Below, one piece after another: positions 1 through 13,522 of a stretch of 64,000 nt of DNA. The number at the start of each line of letters is the position of its first letter. Position 1 is the stretch's first letter. The stretch is taken from the NCBI GenBank assembly GCA_029379385.1, contig CM055615.1, forward strand, positions 1,178,001-1,242,000, given 5' to 3'. Source of the DNA: Quillaja saponaria (Eukaryota > Streptophyta > Magnoliopsida > Fabales > Quillajaceae). The translations under genes and the position numbers were made by a program. The notes beneath the pieces are model-generated. The model had not been told where the DNA came from, searched no databases, and worked only from the letters and a program-made list of their open reading frames with translations.

Positions 1-900
1 TGTTGTCAGCTATGCCTACTAGCACTCCTCTACTCTGTCCCCTTTAAACCAGTAGGTACATCATTTCCAAATGGGGGTCACGGTTACAACAAGAAAAGAA
101 AACAGCTGCTAAAATTCAAAAATAAACTACTGCTCACGTCTATATCACCTAACCCACACTCCCACAACTGCTACTTATGGTCAAATAAGCATACACACAC
201 ACAACTAGGAGTCTTGGTTTCTGAAAGGTTTAAAACAAGTTGCTACCCTCTAAAATAGGGGATGATGATGGTTGCCATGAGTATTTCTTGACCACTCTAC
301 AAAGTTAAGCAAGGCAAGAGGATGGCAAGAGCATGGAAGGAAGAGAAATTATGGTATCAAGGATGGTTTATCACTCGATTGAAATAAAGGGAAAGGCAGA
401 ACGAAGTAGAGTAGGGAAGCAAGACAAGGGAGGTTATTCGGCCAAGCAAGAAAGGAAATCAAAGCAAAATCAGCAAAGAGGAAAACTCACCTACCTCGGC
501 CAGTAGGAGATTTCATGAACCAATTGAGAAAAACAGGGTGCCCACCATAAACCCCAAGCTTTTTGCTACGATTCTTGGTGAGGACCAACTTCTTAGCCAG
601 CCAAGATTTCAAGGCCACATGCAACAAGGAGAAACAAAGAGGAAAGCAAAACAGGAAAATGTAAGAAGGAGGCTCGACTAGAATTTAGAAGGAAAAAAAA
701 AGGAAGCTTCTTGACTCTAAGCAAAACCATAACGGGGGGCAGAAAAAGAAAGCTTATGGCAGTGGGAAAATGAAGGCTGAGAAATATCGGTGGACCAAAA
801 GGAAAAAAAAAAACAAAAAACGTAAAGAAAACAAATAAGGACAATATCAAGTCAAGGAGTCAACAGTTAGAATTTAGGGTGTAAATCATTCATTCAATTA
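1..900. other. No gene recognised; purine-rich non-coding DNA
   Basis: I see no convincing gene here. The only long open frame, on the minus strand at 593-850, is a Phe/Leu-rich low-complexity translation of an A/G-rich tract and is not credible. The minus strand of about 240-560 is pyrimidine-rich, like a leader or an LTR U5 region, but no LTR ends were found. Confidence 0.5.
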
Positions 901-1051
901 TATAAACATGTTTAATTGCATTATTTATTAATTTACTTTACCTCTATATTAAGTTATACATTATATCAAAAATTTAATTTTTATGGTATCAGATTATAAC
1001 AATAAATTTAAATTTTTGGTTTACCTTTGTTCTTGTTATATATATGTGTAT

Positions 1052-1074
1052 TATATATATATATATATATATAT
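1052..1074. repeat. (TA)n microsatellite
   Basis: Uninterrupted TA dinucleotide run of about 11 units in AT-rich non-coding DNA. Confidence 0.9.
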
Positions 1075-4000
1075 GTATTAAATATTTATCGATTTAATTC
1101 CTTTTTATACCTATGCTATTTACCATCACTTCCCAATTTACACCTCAATATTTAATTATCATTATGACTAAAATTCCCTGCTACCTCAAACTTAACGTTA
1201 TTATATCAATTACTCATAACATTACTCCAATTTATTCTAATTTCACATTTTCAATATCAGGTTATAACATAACAATCTCTTACTTAAACTAAAGATAATC
1301 GATCATGTGTCTAATACTCATCTTCCTAAGATGCCGATTGAGCTACTATCTTTGCTTTAGCTATTTACTAAATTTTCTTTGTTGACCTAATATTTGCAAA
1401 ATCATATAAATTCTTTTTATAGATGATTTCTTAAATCATATTTGGAATCATAATTCCAAATATTTGAACCTCTTATAAGACCGAAATTAGAAGGCTTGAG
1501 TTATCGCCCCATTGTCAACATAATACATGCTACTAGATGTTTTAATGGTAAGAACTTCTCAAGTTCATTAACGAACTTGGTTATCTAAACATGGTAGGAA
1601 AATATAAAGATTTAGTATTAGAATTTACAATAGCATCTTCTATACTATAATGCCAATTAACCATTTCAATGGTGAACTCACATATAGAATTCAGTCCTTT
1701 TATTATACATATTAGATTCCAAATCTAATAGTTATAACTATTATCAAATAACTTCTTAAGTGGTTTTACATTTGTACAACATTCTTAATGTGTAATATTT
1801 CTTATATTTCAGTTAAAATACTTATAATATTCACACTAGTCTTATTGACAATCTTGATTTATCCACATTCTTATGTATATCAAACTCTTTGATATCTATA
1901 ATGAATTGGATGAACCAATTTTGGCAAAACTTGTTTCAATTCATAAAATATTTCATAAAACGAAACATTGAAGTTTACACATTACGTGGTCATTACCACT
2001 AGATGTAAAACTTTTTGGTTGCTATAATATTCTCTTTATTTCAAATGAGATATTTGGTTATGATTTCCCTTAGAGGCATCTCATGTCTCAAAGCTTGAAT
2101 GTGTAACCCTTACAAGTAAAATCTTTATAGACTATTAACGAAACAATATATCAAAGTCAATGATTGTCTTTTCTTATAATTGTTGACTATTAACAATACT
2201 AAACAAAAGGTCTTTACCTTTTCATCTTTACTCCATAGACCCTTTCTTTTTGCAATTATTAAGTACAATATTTTTAGTAAGGTCAGTTAAGGTACAATAC
2301 CTTTTGTTTGAGTAAATAAAGTTCATTAAAATTTATGACATATAACCAATTTTTGAATAATGTCAAACATTATCTCTTTTTAGTTTGAAAGATTTTTATC
2401 ATCTATAAGATTTACCTTAAGGTCATTAACTATGAGAAATCTCATTTTCCAAAGTTCACCTTGGGTATAATTCAAAACTGCTAAGAGTTTGTGTATTTTA
2501 AGGCTATTTTACTTATATATCTTTCAGATTGATTTATAAATTATGACTCTTGAACTTCTTTCAAGAATTTTACTCACAGTACTACTTATAGAGAAAATAT
2601 CATTTTTTTAAGAAAAATAATTTGTTTCTAAACAAACAATTTTTTCTTGGTGTGAGATAAAATTAATATCCTAAACTTTTTTAGGATAATTCACAAAACA
2701 ATATATCAAACTTCATCTCAAAGTTTTCTACGCTAAGTCTCTTTACATAAGTATACAAATCCTAAAATCTTAATGATTAAGATCAGATTTATCTCCTATG
2801 TTATATTGAATATAAAGTCTTATGTATAAACTCAGATGAAACTATATAAGTAAAATAATTGTGGTTTTAGAAAGCAATTGGAAGATTATTATAACTTTTT
2901 AAGATTGTATCATATCTAATATGCTAAGATCTCTCTTGTAGACACACCACTTATGATGTTCTTTAGGAAAAGTTAACTAAATGAGAATCACATTTTCTTT
3001 TAAGTTATCTAAGAAATCGTAGCTTTAAATAACCCTCATTGATCTTATCTAGCAGATTTAATACTTAATTGGTTTCTATTTAACTTGAAATATGTGTCAT
3101 TTGAACATTGCGAATATTTCATTTTGATACTTCAATAAGTACCAATTACTTTAACATTGATGATTCGTTGATAGAAGTAATTAAGCATGGGTAACCATCC
3201 CAATCAAATGAATTCAAATGTTTTCATTTTAGTTGTTCAATGTTACAAGACATTAGCATCTAGTTCTAAATTATAAAAACTAATTAAGCACCAATATTAA
3301 ATAAACTCTTTATTATTATAAAAAGAACATGAATCAACTTTTAAAAGAAATAGACATGATGTTATTATTGGTACTTCAAGTTAGTATTAAAAATTTTAGT
3401 GCGTCCCAATGGTAATACTAAAATAAAAGATCTTACAACCAATGTAGTAACAATTACCATATTTTTTGGTGTAGTGTGCCTTTGCACTATTTTAGATTCT
3501 TATTATTTCTCATATTTGTAAACTTTTTGCAAATATGAGAAATACATATGGTATCCAATATCTTATGTAAAAGTATAGTTAAATTGGTAAAGACACAACA
3601 TTGACTTCTTAAGGCTTATATAATTACCTATAAGACATCTCTCACAAGTGTCCTTACAGCAACCTTTTTAACAGCAAAGGAAGTATTACCCATTTTCATT
3701 ATTGGCTATAGGCATTCTTACCTTAATTGAGATTTTGACTAAGAGACTTAAAATTTTGAATTACAATTATGCTTTGCCATTCAACTTTTGAAAGCTAAGC
3801 ATGGCCATAGTTGCCTCACCTATTTCGTCATGTAAATTTCATAAGTCCTATGACATAGAATTAAACATGTAGTACAATACTTACATGTTAGATTCCAACT
3901 ATTTAGTTTATTCCTCATATGCATTCTTACCAATAATTGTGAGAAGCATAAATCCTAGCTTATACCTATCTTAGATGAATTTTGAAAACACTTATCATAT

Positions 4001-6189
4001 TCATTGGCCAAATAATGAAATAAGGACTAGTCAATACATTGTTATATTTAATTCTAAATATGGGTTCAAATATGGTCACTGTGATCTATCATAGTTAATA
4101 AAAGAAAATCTAACATCTATTCAATTATTATCCACCATAAAGACTAGATTTTTAATCTAAATGGTGTCTCCCACTAAATTTTTCGATTTTCATTACCCTC
4201 TAAATGAAAAACGTGTGACCTACTTGAAAGGTCTCCTAGTGGGGATTAGGATCCCATCACTTGTACATAATAGTCTTGTGTGACACAACAAACCATATGT
4301 ACTTGAGATGTAGAAAACTTTTATCTAATTCATCATATGAACTATTCATGTTTAGCCCTTAAAAGTATGCAACATTGTATGACATAACAAATCACATACT
4401 TTTTAGTTAAGTCAATCATATCATTTATAACAAGTATATTCCAATGTATACAACTCTTATGTGATACAACAAAAGAATATAATCAAAATGCCTCATAAGC
4501 ATCATTTATGCAATAAATAATACAAATTAACCCAGCAAATGCAAACCATGTGTGACACAATAAATTTACATAAACAAATTATTTTCTAATATTATTTATA
4601 TGGGTAGAGGGATACGATGTCATTCTTGTAATGACTTTCGTTACAACTTAATATTAATTATTTTAATGAGGGTTTTAAGTCAAGTTGTTTAGTATCGTCT
4701 ATCTAAGAGTGCATCATATTTTATCACGTGTACATTCATATGTCAAATATATAAAAACATACAAACATGCGTCACATACATTAAAGGTTGATTATGGACT
4801 TTTTCTAAGGCATAATACACTTGAGCCTGTGTATTATTGGTTTATTACCTAGGGTTATAATTAATTTCCCATATAATGTGAGTTACATGTAATCTGTAAT
4901 GGGCCACCACTGCTTCCTCTACGCTCTTCCATCTTCTATCTTGCCTGTATCTACTTCTATCTAATCCTATGTAAACTAACCTAACTAACTACATTACAAT
5001 AATGAATAAGAAATCTTGATCAAATCAAAGGGAGTTATACAATAGGAGGAAGATAGAATTACATCAAGAGAAAATAAAGAGGTGAGATATGCAAACCCTA
5101 TTTAAATTTTACATTCCCAAAATATAAAAATTAATTATAAATCCTATTAAATAAATCCATACATTCAATCACATTGAATAAACCAATCACATAACTTAAT
5201 TATTTGGTCTTACCTCCATAATCGCCTGACATAATTCATTCAATCACATTGCATGAAACAAAAAATATTTAAAAGATAATTTATTCAAGTTATGGCTTTA
5301 TTAAAGATTAAAATTGTCCTATTAATTTAGTACTCCCACTAGAATTAATAATTCTATTTGATTTAGATTTCAAAAATCTAATTCAATTATAACTTAATCT
5401 CATTAGTCATATAAGATCGATAATCTTATTAGTCTTATAAGATTCTTAATCCTATTTCACGTGGAAACTAAATCTAATTAGTCCTAATTAGATTCTAAAT
5501 CATCAATTAGAAATCTAATTAGATTAGGGATCTCAACCCTAAAATATAAGAATTTAACAATTGTCCAATAAGTTCCCTAACTCCTAAAATTTAGAATATA
5601 TATGAAACCTTTATAGTATTTCAATCAAAATAGTTTAGGATAACTTTGATTCCTAAATCAAATTTGAACTCTTCAAAATCCTTGTTTGAATCCAATTCAA
5701 ATTCTAAGGAAATTAAGAATGAGTCCAACTCAATTATATTTTAATAAATAAAAATTAATATTCAATCCAATTAATTTTTTTTTTATATAAAAATAATTGA
5801 ATTAAAAATTAATTTTTCAAAAAAGCTAATTGAATTAAATTCAATCTCTTTCAAGTAAATCAAGATTGAGTTTAACTCAATCTTTCAACAAACCAACATT
5901 GAATCAGATTCAAAATTTTAAGAAATCAAAGATTGAATCAAATTCAAATTTGCAAGAAATTCATATAGAATCAAATTCTACCTTATCTTGAAACTAATTT
6001 AATTTAATCTTAAATTTTAAAAGAGCTAATTGAATCACATTTAACCTACTTTAAGAAAACAAGATTAATTCAAATACTATTATTCTTGAAACATGGTTTA
6101 CTAGAATTGAACTTCTAAGAGACTTATTTTAATCACATTAAAATATTTCAAAGAAATTATTATTCAAATAAAATTCTAATTTTTTTAAA

Positions 6190-6410
6190 ATTAAGCAGGG
6201 TGTTCAACTAGTTTTATTGAAATAAAATAATAATAATTTTTATTTTAATTAGGATTCTACTAATCCTAGTGTTACTAAAATAAAACAACATTTATTTTAT
6301 TTTAGTTAGAACTCAACTAATTTTATTATTATTAAAATAAAATAACTTTTATTTTATTCTAATTAGGATTCTAATAATCCTAGTATTATTTAACAAATAA
6401 CATTTGTTTT
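6190..6410. repeat. Imperfect tandem repeat, ~55-bp unit
   Basis: Three to four degenerate units, each combining a T/A tract of the type TTTTATTTTA with AATTAGGATTCTA and ATCCTAGT or a related variant. Units start near 6237, 6291 and 6347, giving a period of 54-56 bp. It lies in the AT-rich block next to the minus-strand LTR. Confidence 0.55.
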
Positions 6411-6924
6411 AATTAAATAAGTAATAATAAATATTTTAATTTTAAAAAAATTTAATTCAGGGCCTCAACCACCTTGTACCAACCTATAACCAAATCCAAA
6501 ATTACGGCACTTCATGACTGAGATCACATCTCTAACTATATGCAGCAGCCAAGTGTTACCAAGGCATACAGGGATATCTAAATTTCCTTGAAGGCGAGTT
6601 AGGCTTACTGGGCGAGATGCGCACGCAAGCTAGGCGTGCTGCATGTGCAACCCACAGCAAGCATATACACACCTTGCATGCTAGGCGAGCAACAACACAA
6701 CCAAGGCCATTTATATTTGTGGTTCTTGGTTTTGAATATATATATATAACTTTTTAAATAATCAAAATAAACTAATACATTTATTGTTTTATTTTATTTT
6801 TCAGATTTCATATCAATTAAAGATTATTATTAATCGATAACAAAAAAGGATTTCTATAACAAAAAGAGATCAAATCCCTAAAGCCATAACAATAAATTAT
6901 CGGATCTAACATGAATATAAGGAT

Positions 6925-6937
6925 GACTCTGATACCA
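6925..6937 (-). other. Primer-binding site of the minus-strand LTR element
   Basis: Read on the minus strand, this is TGGTATCAGAGTC, which matches the plant initiator-Met tRNA primer-binding consensus TGGTATCAGAGC except for the end. It lies 1 bp inside the LTR end at 6939, the expected spacing for a 5' LTR followed by internal sequence. Confidence 0.7.
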
Positions 6938-6938
6938 C

Positions 6939-8410
6939 TATAAAGAATTGGAGTAAAAATATGGCAATCATATGCGCAGCGGAATTTAAAATTTTGATTC
7001 ATTTAACCTAAAATAGCCTTATGATTATATGAAAGATACTAATTATAGTTTAACAATTAAACAAATAGAGAACTGTGTACATCCGAGGCTTTTAATTCTT
7101 TCATCGTATTCTTAATTTGGCATTAGCTTCTTTGTTGATTCATCAAGAGCACATCAAAGACACAAGTATCTCGTCTCTAAGTATATCCACACAAACACTT
7201 GAAGACTAGCCACCTCCCTATGTATTGGACAATCTGAACACATTAGAGATTCTAATAACATTAGGATTTAATCATAATTAAATCTAATGCCTAACAAACT
7301 AAAATAATTACGTGACTGCTCTAAAATTCTCCTTAATTGAATATCATCTTTTTGTGTGTGACCCTTTAGATTCAAACTATTGATGGCAGTAGGCATGTAA
7401 CTTTTATATATTTATTATTAGACCCTGTCCAAAATTAGAACTCATTTCAATTATTTAAATTAAAACTTTTTAATTCCAATTATAATTAAGATTAATTAAT
7501 TATCTGGGTTTTCTACAAGTCAAGATTGGTGCCTACCAATACATGATGACTACCCATAATAGATGAGTATGGCTGTGAACATTTTGAACATTTCCTTTTA
7601 CAGTTACCATCCAATTCAATCTTTCTATCATGTAATGTCCTGATTAAATCTATTTAGGTATGGAAATAATATAAAATCCTAAATTTAATCATATGTGTCT
7701 AAATTTTAATATTATAACTTCATTGGAGAAATTAGAAACTCATATTCTAATATCCACCGTGCTATGACCATAGACTTTTAGTTAAATCTTTTATATACCA
7801 CATAGGATATTCTCTCTTTTCTTTTGAGAGTGATAGATCCTTTATTGTGTATTCACATACCTCCATATACAAGTGATTATACCCAATTACTACTTCTTAG
7901 GTACTCATTAATAGAATCAGAAATAGTATCAAAGTATAATGACGTATATACAAGATAACTATGATGTCTCAAGTTAAATGACTATTTGCACAACTGTAAC
8001 ATGAGAACCACCTATTGACATGTAGAGAAACTCCATATAAGTTTTCTCAGTTGAGTCATTGTCTCATACATAAGCAACTATGAGATCAGTCACCCTTAAC
8101 TCTTTGAGCCAATGAGATATGTACTAATCTATCCGAATTCACTACTTTGTGATCCTATGATTATGAACATTTAAGAATTAAGCTTAAAGGAAATCATCTC
8201 ATTAGCATGATCTCGTCATGATACTTATTTCCATTGCTTTAATTCTTTGGGCTTATAATAGTTAATTAATAACTCTTATATATGATATTGTTTGCCACTT
8301 ATTCAATTAAATGAATAATAATTTTTATTAATAATAATATGAATAAGATTTTACATAAAATAAAATGACACAACATCACATGCTATTGGCTTTAGGGCAT
8401 ACTACTAACA
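6939..8410 (-). mobile_element. LTR of a copia-like retrotransposon, minus orientation
   Basis: About 1.47 kb that is homologous, in inverted orientation, to 24654-26373. On the minus strand it starts TGTTAGTAGTATGCCC at 8410 and ends next to a tRNA-Met primer-binding site. Comparison by eye with the second copy shows long stretches at roughly 80-85% identity, plus about 150 bp present only in the other copy. At 8411 it abuts plus-strand copia coding sequence, so it probably inserted into that older element. No matching 3' LTR was found. Confidence 0.75.
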
Positions 8411-9398
8411 ATAACTCCATATGAATTGTGGAAGAAAAGAAAGCCTAACCTGAGCTACTTAAAAGTTTGGAGTTTTAGGGAAATTGTAAAGGTACTTAAA
8501 CCTAAAAGAAAGAAATTAGGTGAAAGGGGAATTGAATGCATATTCTTGGATATGCACAAAACAATAAAGCATATAGGTTTATGGTGATTGAACTAAATGA
8601 TTCTATTGGAGTAAATACTGTGACTTGAATCAAGAGATGCTACTTTTGATGAAAATAGATTCACGACAATTCTAAGACCTGAAGAAAGTGTTCAAAGAGA
8701 AGGACATAATCCATAATTTGGAAAATCAAATGACGATGAACATAAAACCTTGAACCTAGAAAAAGCAAATGAAGAAAGAACAAGGTAAATAGTAGGCAAC
8801 CAAACACCATATTGCTTCCACACCAAAGTAGACCCTACTACCTTTGAGGAGGTTATGAAGTCTTAAGATGCATCTTTTTGGAAGGAGGCTATCAATGATG
8901 AAATGGATTCAATAATAGGAAATAAAACTTAGAAGATAGTGGACCTCCCACCTAGTTCCAAACCAATTTGATGCAAATGGATTTTCAAAAGGAAAAAGAA
9001 AGTAGATGGTACCATTGATAAATTTAAGGCAAGATTGGTGGCTAAAGGATTTACACAAAAAGAAGGAATTGACTATTTTGATACATTTGCACCGATAGCA
9101 AGAATTACTACAATAAGCACTAGCCTTAATGCATAATTTAGTAATACACCAAATGGATGTGGAAACAGCCTTCCTAAATGGTGAATTAGATAAGAGGGTG
9201 TATATGTGACAACCTAATGAGTTTTCCATTCCTGGTCAAGAAAACAATGTATGTAAGTTGATTAAGCCCTTGTATAGACTTAAACAAGCACTAAAACAAT
9301 AGCACCAAAAATTCGATCAAGTTGTTCTTACAAATGGTTACAAAATAAATGAATCTGATAAATGTGTTTACACCAAGCTTGGAAATGGAAAAGGTGTT

Positions 9399-9770
9399 AT
9401 GATTTGTTTATATGTAAATGACATGCTAACATTTGGTACGGACTTAGAGCAAGTTGGGAAAACAAAGAATTTTCTATTAAAGAATTTTGATATGAAAGAT
9501 AGGGGTGAGGTTGATGTCAGTTTGGGAATCAAAATTATCAGATATAAAGATGGTATATCTTTGTCTCAATCTCATTACATTGAAAAAGTGTTAAAGAAGT
9601 TTGATCATTTTGATTGTATTCCTGAAAGATATAGTGAGGCTGATGTCATTTTAGGAATCAAAATCATTAGAGATAAAGATGCTATATCTTTGTCTCAATC
9701 TCATTACATTGAAAAAGTATTAAGGAAGTTTGATCATTTCAATTGTACCAAGTCTAAAATTTGTAACTAA
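9399..9770 (+). pseudogene. Copia reverse transcriptase fragment with an internal in-frame duplication
   Basis: A 123-residue open piece of copia reverse transcriptase. It starts MICLYVNDMLTFGT, where functional copia enzymes have the catalytic YVDD; the third motif residue is Asn, so the polymerase would be dead. Residues from about 37 to 79 (nt 9507-9635, GEVDVSLGIKII...) are repeated immediately afterwards (nt 9636-9764, EADVILGIKII...), a direct duplication of 129 bp that keeps the frame. The two copies differ at about ten positions, so the duplication is not recent. It is a broken transposon gene, not a host gene. Confidence 0.85.
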
Positions 9771-10993
9771 TGTTGGCAAGTCTGTTGCACAACTTAACTA
9801 TTCAAAAGTGATCGGATGCTTGATGTATGCCATGAGCCGTTTCTATATGAAAAATGAGTAGATATACACACAATCCAAGAAATATTCATTGGCATGTTAT
9901 GAATAAAGTATTAAAATACTTGAAGAAATCCATGGATTATAGCCTATGCTATAGTGGTTACCCTTCAATTTTAGAATGATTTACATATGCTAGTTGGATA
10001 TCAAATTGTGAGGATCATGCTTCCACAAGGGGATGAAGCTTCACTCTTGATAGGGGTGTTGTTTCTTGGGGATCAAAGAAACAAACATATATAACAAATT
10101 CCACCATGGTAGCTGAATTTATTGTCGTAGCTTCTGGGACAAAAGAAGCGGAGTGGTTGAAAACTTTATTGTATGAGATTTAGTAATGGCCAAAACCAAT
10201 GGCATCAATCTCGATACATTGTGATAGTGAAGCAACATATCAAAGGCTTATAGCCAAGTGTACAATGGAAAGTCTAGACACATTAGACCAAGACATATTT
10301 ATGTAAGAGAACTGATAACAAATGAGGGTGATCACCATCGATTTTGTGAAGTCAAGTCAGAATCTTTCAGATCCTTTAACAAAAGGTCTAGCAAAGGACT
10401 TGGTTTAAAAAACATCAATTGGGATGGGTCTAAAGCCTATACATTAAATCAGCTAATGATAGAATCTCGACTTAACGCTTGATATAACATCAAGTCTTGA
10501 GTTTAATGAGACAAAGTACATTATTAGAGTGGTTGCAAGCACTTGAATTGACTAATACATCCCAAGGTAGAAAGTGCTTAGTTCCTGTAATAATAAGGGG
10601 AATGATGAGCTTATGCTCTTAATAGATCTATAACAGATTTTTTTGTTGAAGTGCTTTAATAACAAGTGCACTTTTGATAGCATCCACTTATATGAGTGTA
10701 GGGTGAAGGCCACCTTTCAAAGTTTAAAGCTTGACTCTTAAAGCACTCATGAATCGGATACAAGACACAAAGCCATAAATGTGTCATAGTTCATAAATAA
10801 GCATTGAATGGTAAAAGAAATTTTATGTATAAGTTATGCCCACTACTGAATGTAGGATTGATGGTTCAAAGCATAGTCTACCACTCTTTCCTAGGCTAGC
10901 GCAAATATCTCTTACTAAGTAAAGGGTTAAATGGTAAGATACCTTTACTTATGCATAAAATTTCTAGAATTATGGAGATCAGAAATTACTTTG

Positions 10994-11007
10994 AAAATGG
11001 TGGGGGA
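10994..11007 (+). other. Polypurine tract of the copia fragment
   Basis: AAAATGGTGGGGGA directly before TGTGAG. Copia elements carry such a G-rich tract immediately upstream of the 3' LTR, where plus-strand DNA synthesis is primed. Confidence 0.6.
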
Positions 11008-11589
11008 TGTGAGTGAATTTTCAAAGTATACAGTTTTATAACTGTAAAGATGTGTTTGAGTAGAATAGACACAATTTTGTCTATTTAAATAACATAATAA
11101 CTGCTACAAAAATACATACTTTCAAATTGTTCTTATGTTCATTCTTCTAGCCATAGGAACAATCATAAGAGAAGTAATTCTGCAAAATACTTTTAATGCT
11201 ATTTGACTTAACTTTGTTTATGCAAGACAAATTAAGTTGGATTTAATTGTATCATACAGGCTGTTAGCTATTACCATTGCACACCATAATCAGTTTGGTG
11301 GGGGCAAATTAAACCTTAAGGATAGTGTCTACAACATGCCGTGAAATCAGAGTTTTATTTAGTTCTTTTCATTCTTCTATTTTAACAAAAAAAACAACAA
11401 CAAAGCTTTGTTTTTCTTTTCTATTTTAACTTCTACACTCAACAACTAAGTAGTAAGCTTACTAAAGGTATTCAGATGATCTCGGATATCTGTACATTCC
11501 TTTATCTTAAATTAATACAGTTCTTTCTTCAAATATAGTCAATTTGTGAAAGATTTCGACATATAAATTTTTTCCATGTTCTTCCATAA

Positions 11590-11870
11590 TTCTACCAAAG
11601 AATTTTTATTCAAAACACTATACCTCCAGAGCTAGAGCCAGACAAATTGTACTCACAGCCTTCATCTCAAATTCTTCCTAATCATCATCACTCAACTTCT
11701 CCAGCTTCTTATCCTGCAAAACCTTATGCAATCCTTGTTGCACAAGGACATCCTTCACAGTACTTTGCTAAAGATTGAAATTGTTCTTTCATCGAATAAC
11801 TCCACCTCAAACTTTGTGTGTCCAAAATTTTCCATCTCAAACTACTGCCCATAAATCAACCTTAGCTCTG
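11590..11870 (-). pseudogene. Copia gag remnant
   Basis: On the minus strand, after the primer-binding site, the sequence encodes pieces resembling the start of plant copia gag (UBN2/retrotran_gag type): KDVLVQQGLHKVLQDKK followed by LEKLSDDD, a stop, and EEFEMKAVSTICLALALEV. In family members the equivalent reads like QGLHKAL...EEWEEMDLKAASTIRLCL. Stops and frame changes make it non-functional, and similarity ends near 11590. Confidence 0.65.
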
Positions 11871-11878
11871 CTACCAAT
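11865..11878 (-). other. Primer-binding site of the minus-strand copia remnant
   Basis: Minus-strand ATTGGTAGCAGAGC directly after an LTR ending CCCCTACA; a variant of the initiator-Met tRNA primer-binding site TTGGTATCAGAGC. Confidence 0.65.
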
Positions 11879-12295
11879 TGTAGGGGTAAAGCCCTACTAC
11901 TCAGTTAAGTTGCAAGCAACCATATAAATAACACATAATATTTAAAGTGAAAAAGCCTCCAACTGAGAAAAAAATCGTAGGCAAATGCGATAAATAAATT
12001 TCACTATCAATAAAAGGAGATTACAATAATTTCTCTCTCTCTCAATTCTTTTTCTCACAATCCCAAATCCTAATTACAACTAATGACCCTTCTGACAAAA
12101 AACGTCACAATAAATAACACACACTCTACTTTGTGTCTACAATCTTTCTCTGCCTCTTCTACTACTATTTATAATTTGTTGGCAACACTAACCTATCAAA
12201 AAATGTAACCCTAATGGACTTACAGACCATAACGCCAATAACATAAAAAACTAATATTTCCTTTTTCCTTTATAATTTAAGACACAAGCCCAACA
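11879..12295 (-). mobile_element. 5' LTR of a truncated copia element
   Basis: A 417-bp minus-strand LTR inferred from the TGTTGGGC start at 12295, the TACA end at 11879, the adjoining primer-binding site and the gag remnant just inside. It contains a TATAAATA-like box, the CT/GA-rich tract typical of copia U5, and no coding sequence. No second LTR is present, so the element is a fragment lying tail to tail with the plus-strand copia fragment at 8411-11400. Confidence 0.6.
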
Positions 12296-12299
12296 CAAT

Positions 12300-13500
12300 C
12301 TTATACGATGCACTAAACGAGCCCATTTAGATTGGGTTGAATCATCGTTCAAGTGATATATAAGATTGGATTGAATGAAACAATCGTTTTGGTGATTGGA
12401 TAGAATAAAACGGATAAATTTTTTTAAAAAAATTAGTAGAACTAAATACTAGGTTAATTGAAACAAATTAATATTTTTAAAACTATTAATCGTATTAAGG
12501 ATTAACGAAATATTTTTATTTTGTATTAAAAATTAGTTAGTTTTTATTGCATTTTATATTGATGTTATCTTTATTATTTTGATGTATAAGTTAAAACTTG
12601 AATGTTATAATGCATAATAAATATATCAGTTATCGTATTAACTATTAATAATTATATTTTACTATTTGTATATGATTTTCTTATTATTTAATGAATATTA
12701 AATTATTATATTTTATTTTCTTGTATATTTAGTATTTTTAATTAATAAAAAAGTTATATAATATTTAAATATATTTATGACATTATTTGATCAAACTATC
12801 AGTTCAATCTTGATTGAACCAATAACCCAAACCTCAAACAAATTTTTTGAGTTAATCTCTAATCTAATTTTTAAAACATTGCAAAAACTACTTATTTTCA
12901 AAATTTTGCCTCTAATCCAATTCTCAAAACATTGCAGAAACTACTTATTTTCCTTTTCTTTTTATGTCTATAGCCAATTGACAAGGTTTTCTTTTGAAAT
13001 AAGAATAATTTGGGGGTGTGGACTCTCACTTATTATTTATTTAATGAAAGGCTCTCAATTCACTATAAAGATGAACTGCGTGCCTATTAAAGACGACGAT
13101 GGAGCTTCTGTCAGTTAAGTACATTGTGCTGTTTGTATATACTAGTATTTCCCATCCTTCTCCCAGATGGTTGGCAGTGGCCACCATATAGACATAGAAA
13201 GCTACCCACCTTCCATGCGGTCTGATCATACAAGGGGCTGTGACCAAAAGTATAAATTGTATGTTTAGAAAAAGAAAAAGAAAAAAAATTATGTAAAAAC
13301 CACGAGGAAGAATCTCACATTGTCAAATCAATGTTGTTTAGATACAGCTGATTCGGTGTTTCTAAACCGCAAGATTTTCAAACGTTAATGTGAAGGCAAT
13401 ATTTACAGCAAAGGCAAATTACACTGGTACAACTCGGTAAAAACACTCAAAGCACCCACATGCCACAAGTAATGAAAGAGAACATCCGTTGGTTTCTTAA
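12300..13500. other. AT-rich intergenic region downstream of the thioredoxin gene
   Basis: No gene recognised. Open frames at 12777-13118 (+) and 13041-13247 (-) have no recognisable features and unequal, AT-driven composition. The last part (about 13270-13522) holds the thioredoxin 3' UTR. Confidence 0.5.
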
Positions 13501-13522
13501 TAATCTGGAATTCAGACGGGGG

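Larger units (their letters stand above)
900..6924 (-). other. AT-rich non-coding block, possible internal region of a minus-strand LTR element
   Basis: About 6 kb of very AT-rich sequence without a credible open frame. It directly follows, in minus-strand reading, the primer-binding site at 6925-6937 and the LTR at 6939-8410, so it could be the non-coding inside of a large LARD-like LTR element. No second LTR copy was found at its far end, so the element is truncated or its boundary lies outside the window. The link to the LTR is inference from position only. Confidence 0.3.
8411..11400 (+). mobile_element. Truncated Ty1/copia retrotransposon (integrase end, RT, RNase H, 3' end)
   Basis: Degenerate plus-strand copia polyprotein starting in the region after integrase (PYELWKKRKPNLSYLKVW-like, 8415-8470), followed by reverse transcriptase ([24 protein letters not shown] near 8980, [25 protein letters not shown] near 9035), the catalytic region in the 9399 frame, and RNase H ending with NLSDPLTKGLAKDLV-like sequence near 10365. 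Frames shift and carry many stops. A polypurine tract (10994-11007) precedes TGTGAG at 11008, the probable start of the 3' LTR, whose end I could not fix. The gag, protease and most of the integrase are missing; the 5' side is replaced by the LTR at 6939-8410. Confidence 0.8.

Noticed and set aside
593..850. 85-residue Phe/Leu-rich frame
   Set aside because: Low-complexity translation of an A/G-rich tract; no start context or family likeness.
976..992. TATGGTATCAGATT, resembling a tRNA-Met primer-binding site
   Set aside because: Only a partial match, with no LTR-like sequence ending beside it.
12777..13118. 113-residue frame on the plus strand
   Set aside because: AT-driven composition (Ile/Phe/Leu-rich), no recognisable features and no splice context.
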